Assembly (NCBI GenBank): GCA_964641455.1
Contig: CAZXLH010000048.1
Span: forward strand, 1-14,259
DNA from: DTU015 sp964641455
GTDB taxonomy: Bacteria > Bacillota > Sulfobacillia > Fermentithermobacillales > Fermentithermobacillaceae
Reading direction: 5' to 3'
Length of the DNA: 14,259 nt
This document shows, one piece after another, positions 13,917 through 14,259 of this stretch. The first letter of the stretch is position 1. Every line of letters begins with the position of its first letter. Under the pieces are notes generated by a model. The model saw only the letters and a program-made list of their open reading frames with translations, was not told the origin of the DNA and ran no database searches. A program made the translations under genes and the position numbers.

Positions 13917-13945
13917 ATTTTACTTTAGCCAGGGTCAAGAGTCAA
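13917..13945 (-). promoter_or_regulatory. Sigma-A promoter of tRNA-Ala and the downstream gene
   Basis: On the minus strand TTGACT at 13940-13945 and TAAAAT at 13917-13922 are separated by exactly 17 bp. Transcription would start near 13910, about 20 bases before the tRNA. It begins directly after the carD stop codon, so the tRNA is probably independent of carD. Confidence 0.7.
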
Positions 13946-13956
13946 GAAAAGGCATT

Positions 13957-14259
13957 TTACGAAAGGATCTGTTCGATGATTTCGACAGCTTGCTCCCTGT
14001 CCCAATCGCTAGCGAGGATAAGTTCTGACAGCAGGATTTCTTTGGCGCTATCAAGCATTTTTCGTTCGCCTGTAGACAAACCTTTTTCTTTGTGTCTGGC
14101 TGCAAGGTTTCTTACCACACCTGCTACTTCGAATATGTCGCCGGTCTTGATTTTTTCAAGGTTACTGCGGTAGCGCCTGTTCCAGTTAGAAGACATAGGC
14201 GTAGGGTCTTGCTTAAGAATCTCCAGAACCTCTTCAATCTGCGATTTGTCTATTACATC
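13957..14259 (-). CDS. CarD/CdnL-family transcriptional regulator, N-terminus beyond the window
   Basis: The visible C-terminal 100 residues read in from the right edge, starting DVIDKSQIEEVLEILKQ. CarD/CdnL proteins (about 160 residues) bind the RNA polymerase beta subunit through an N-terminal RID domain and stabilise the open promoter complex, often at rRNA and growth-related promoters. The part seen here is the helical DNA-contacting domain: SNWNRRYR carries the conserved Trp that wedges into the minor groove in relatives, followed by KTGDIFEVAGVVRNLA and the GLSTGERKMLDSAKEIL helices. The N-terminal polymerase-binding domain lies outside the window. The ATG at 14196 is internal (the methionine of DPTPMSSN), not the start. 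Confidence 0.92.
   Translation of the reverse strand, partial: DVIDKSQIEEVLEILKQDPTPMSSNWNRRYRSNLEKIKTGDIFEVAGVVRNLAARHKEKGLSTGERKMLDSAKEILLSELILASDWDREQAVEIIEQILS

Overview
The window looks like a chromosomal segment of an anaerobic, spore-forming Firmicute of the Clostridia (a Peptococcaceae or Desulfotomaculum-like relative is my best guess). The grounds are an intact ctsR-mcsA-mcsB-clpC-radA operon, a SpoIID-type sporulation protein, a rubredoxin remnant and strong AGGAGG-type ribosome sites. The run of exactly 100 N at 1538-1637 shows that it comes from a draft scaffold.

Layout. Positions 1-1900 are decayed accessory DNA. They hold a truncated ABC-transporter ATPase, a frameshifted rubredoxin gene next to a small 4Fe-4S protein of doubtful start, and several families of short degenerate repeats. 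One repeat family carries paired DnaA-box-like 9-mers. Another is a near-palindromic element centred on GACCGTCCCC. The N gap lies inside the second family and is flanked by an exact 55-bp duplication, which points to an assembly artefact. Positions 1908-2768 encode a secreted protein with a Trp-rich segment and two BsuPI-like domains. Positions 3039-5120 encode an elongation factor G paralogue. A SpoIID/LytB-domain protein (minus strand) and thioredoxin reductase (plus strand) then diverge from a shared intergenic region.

Positions 7343-13365 hold the class III stress operon, preceded by a clear CtsR operator. CtsR represses the operon. McsA and McsB form the arginine kinase that marks proteins, including CtsR, for destruction. 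ClpC is the unfoldase that feeds the ClpP protease. RadA, a recombination helicase, is the last gene. The right end is read on the minus strand: the 3' part of a CarD/CdnL-type RNA polymerase-binding regulator, then a well-formed promoter, a tRNA-Ala(CGC), and a small cysteine-containing protein of unknown function that converges on radA.

I did not find a convincing wholly new system. The points most worth a second look are the repeat-rich left end (DnaA-box repeats, the palindromic family, the probable false gap), the broken rubredoxin/ferredoxin pair, the two-domain BsuPI secreted protein, and the uncharacterised Cys protein that shares a likely transcript with tRNA-Ala.
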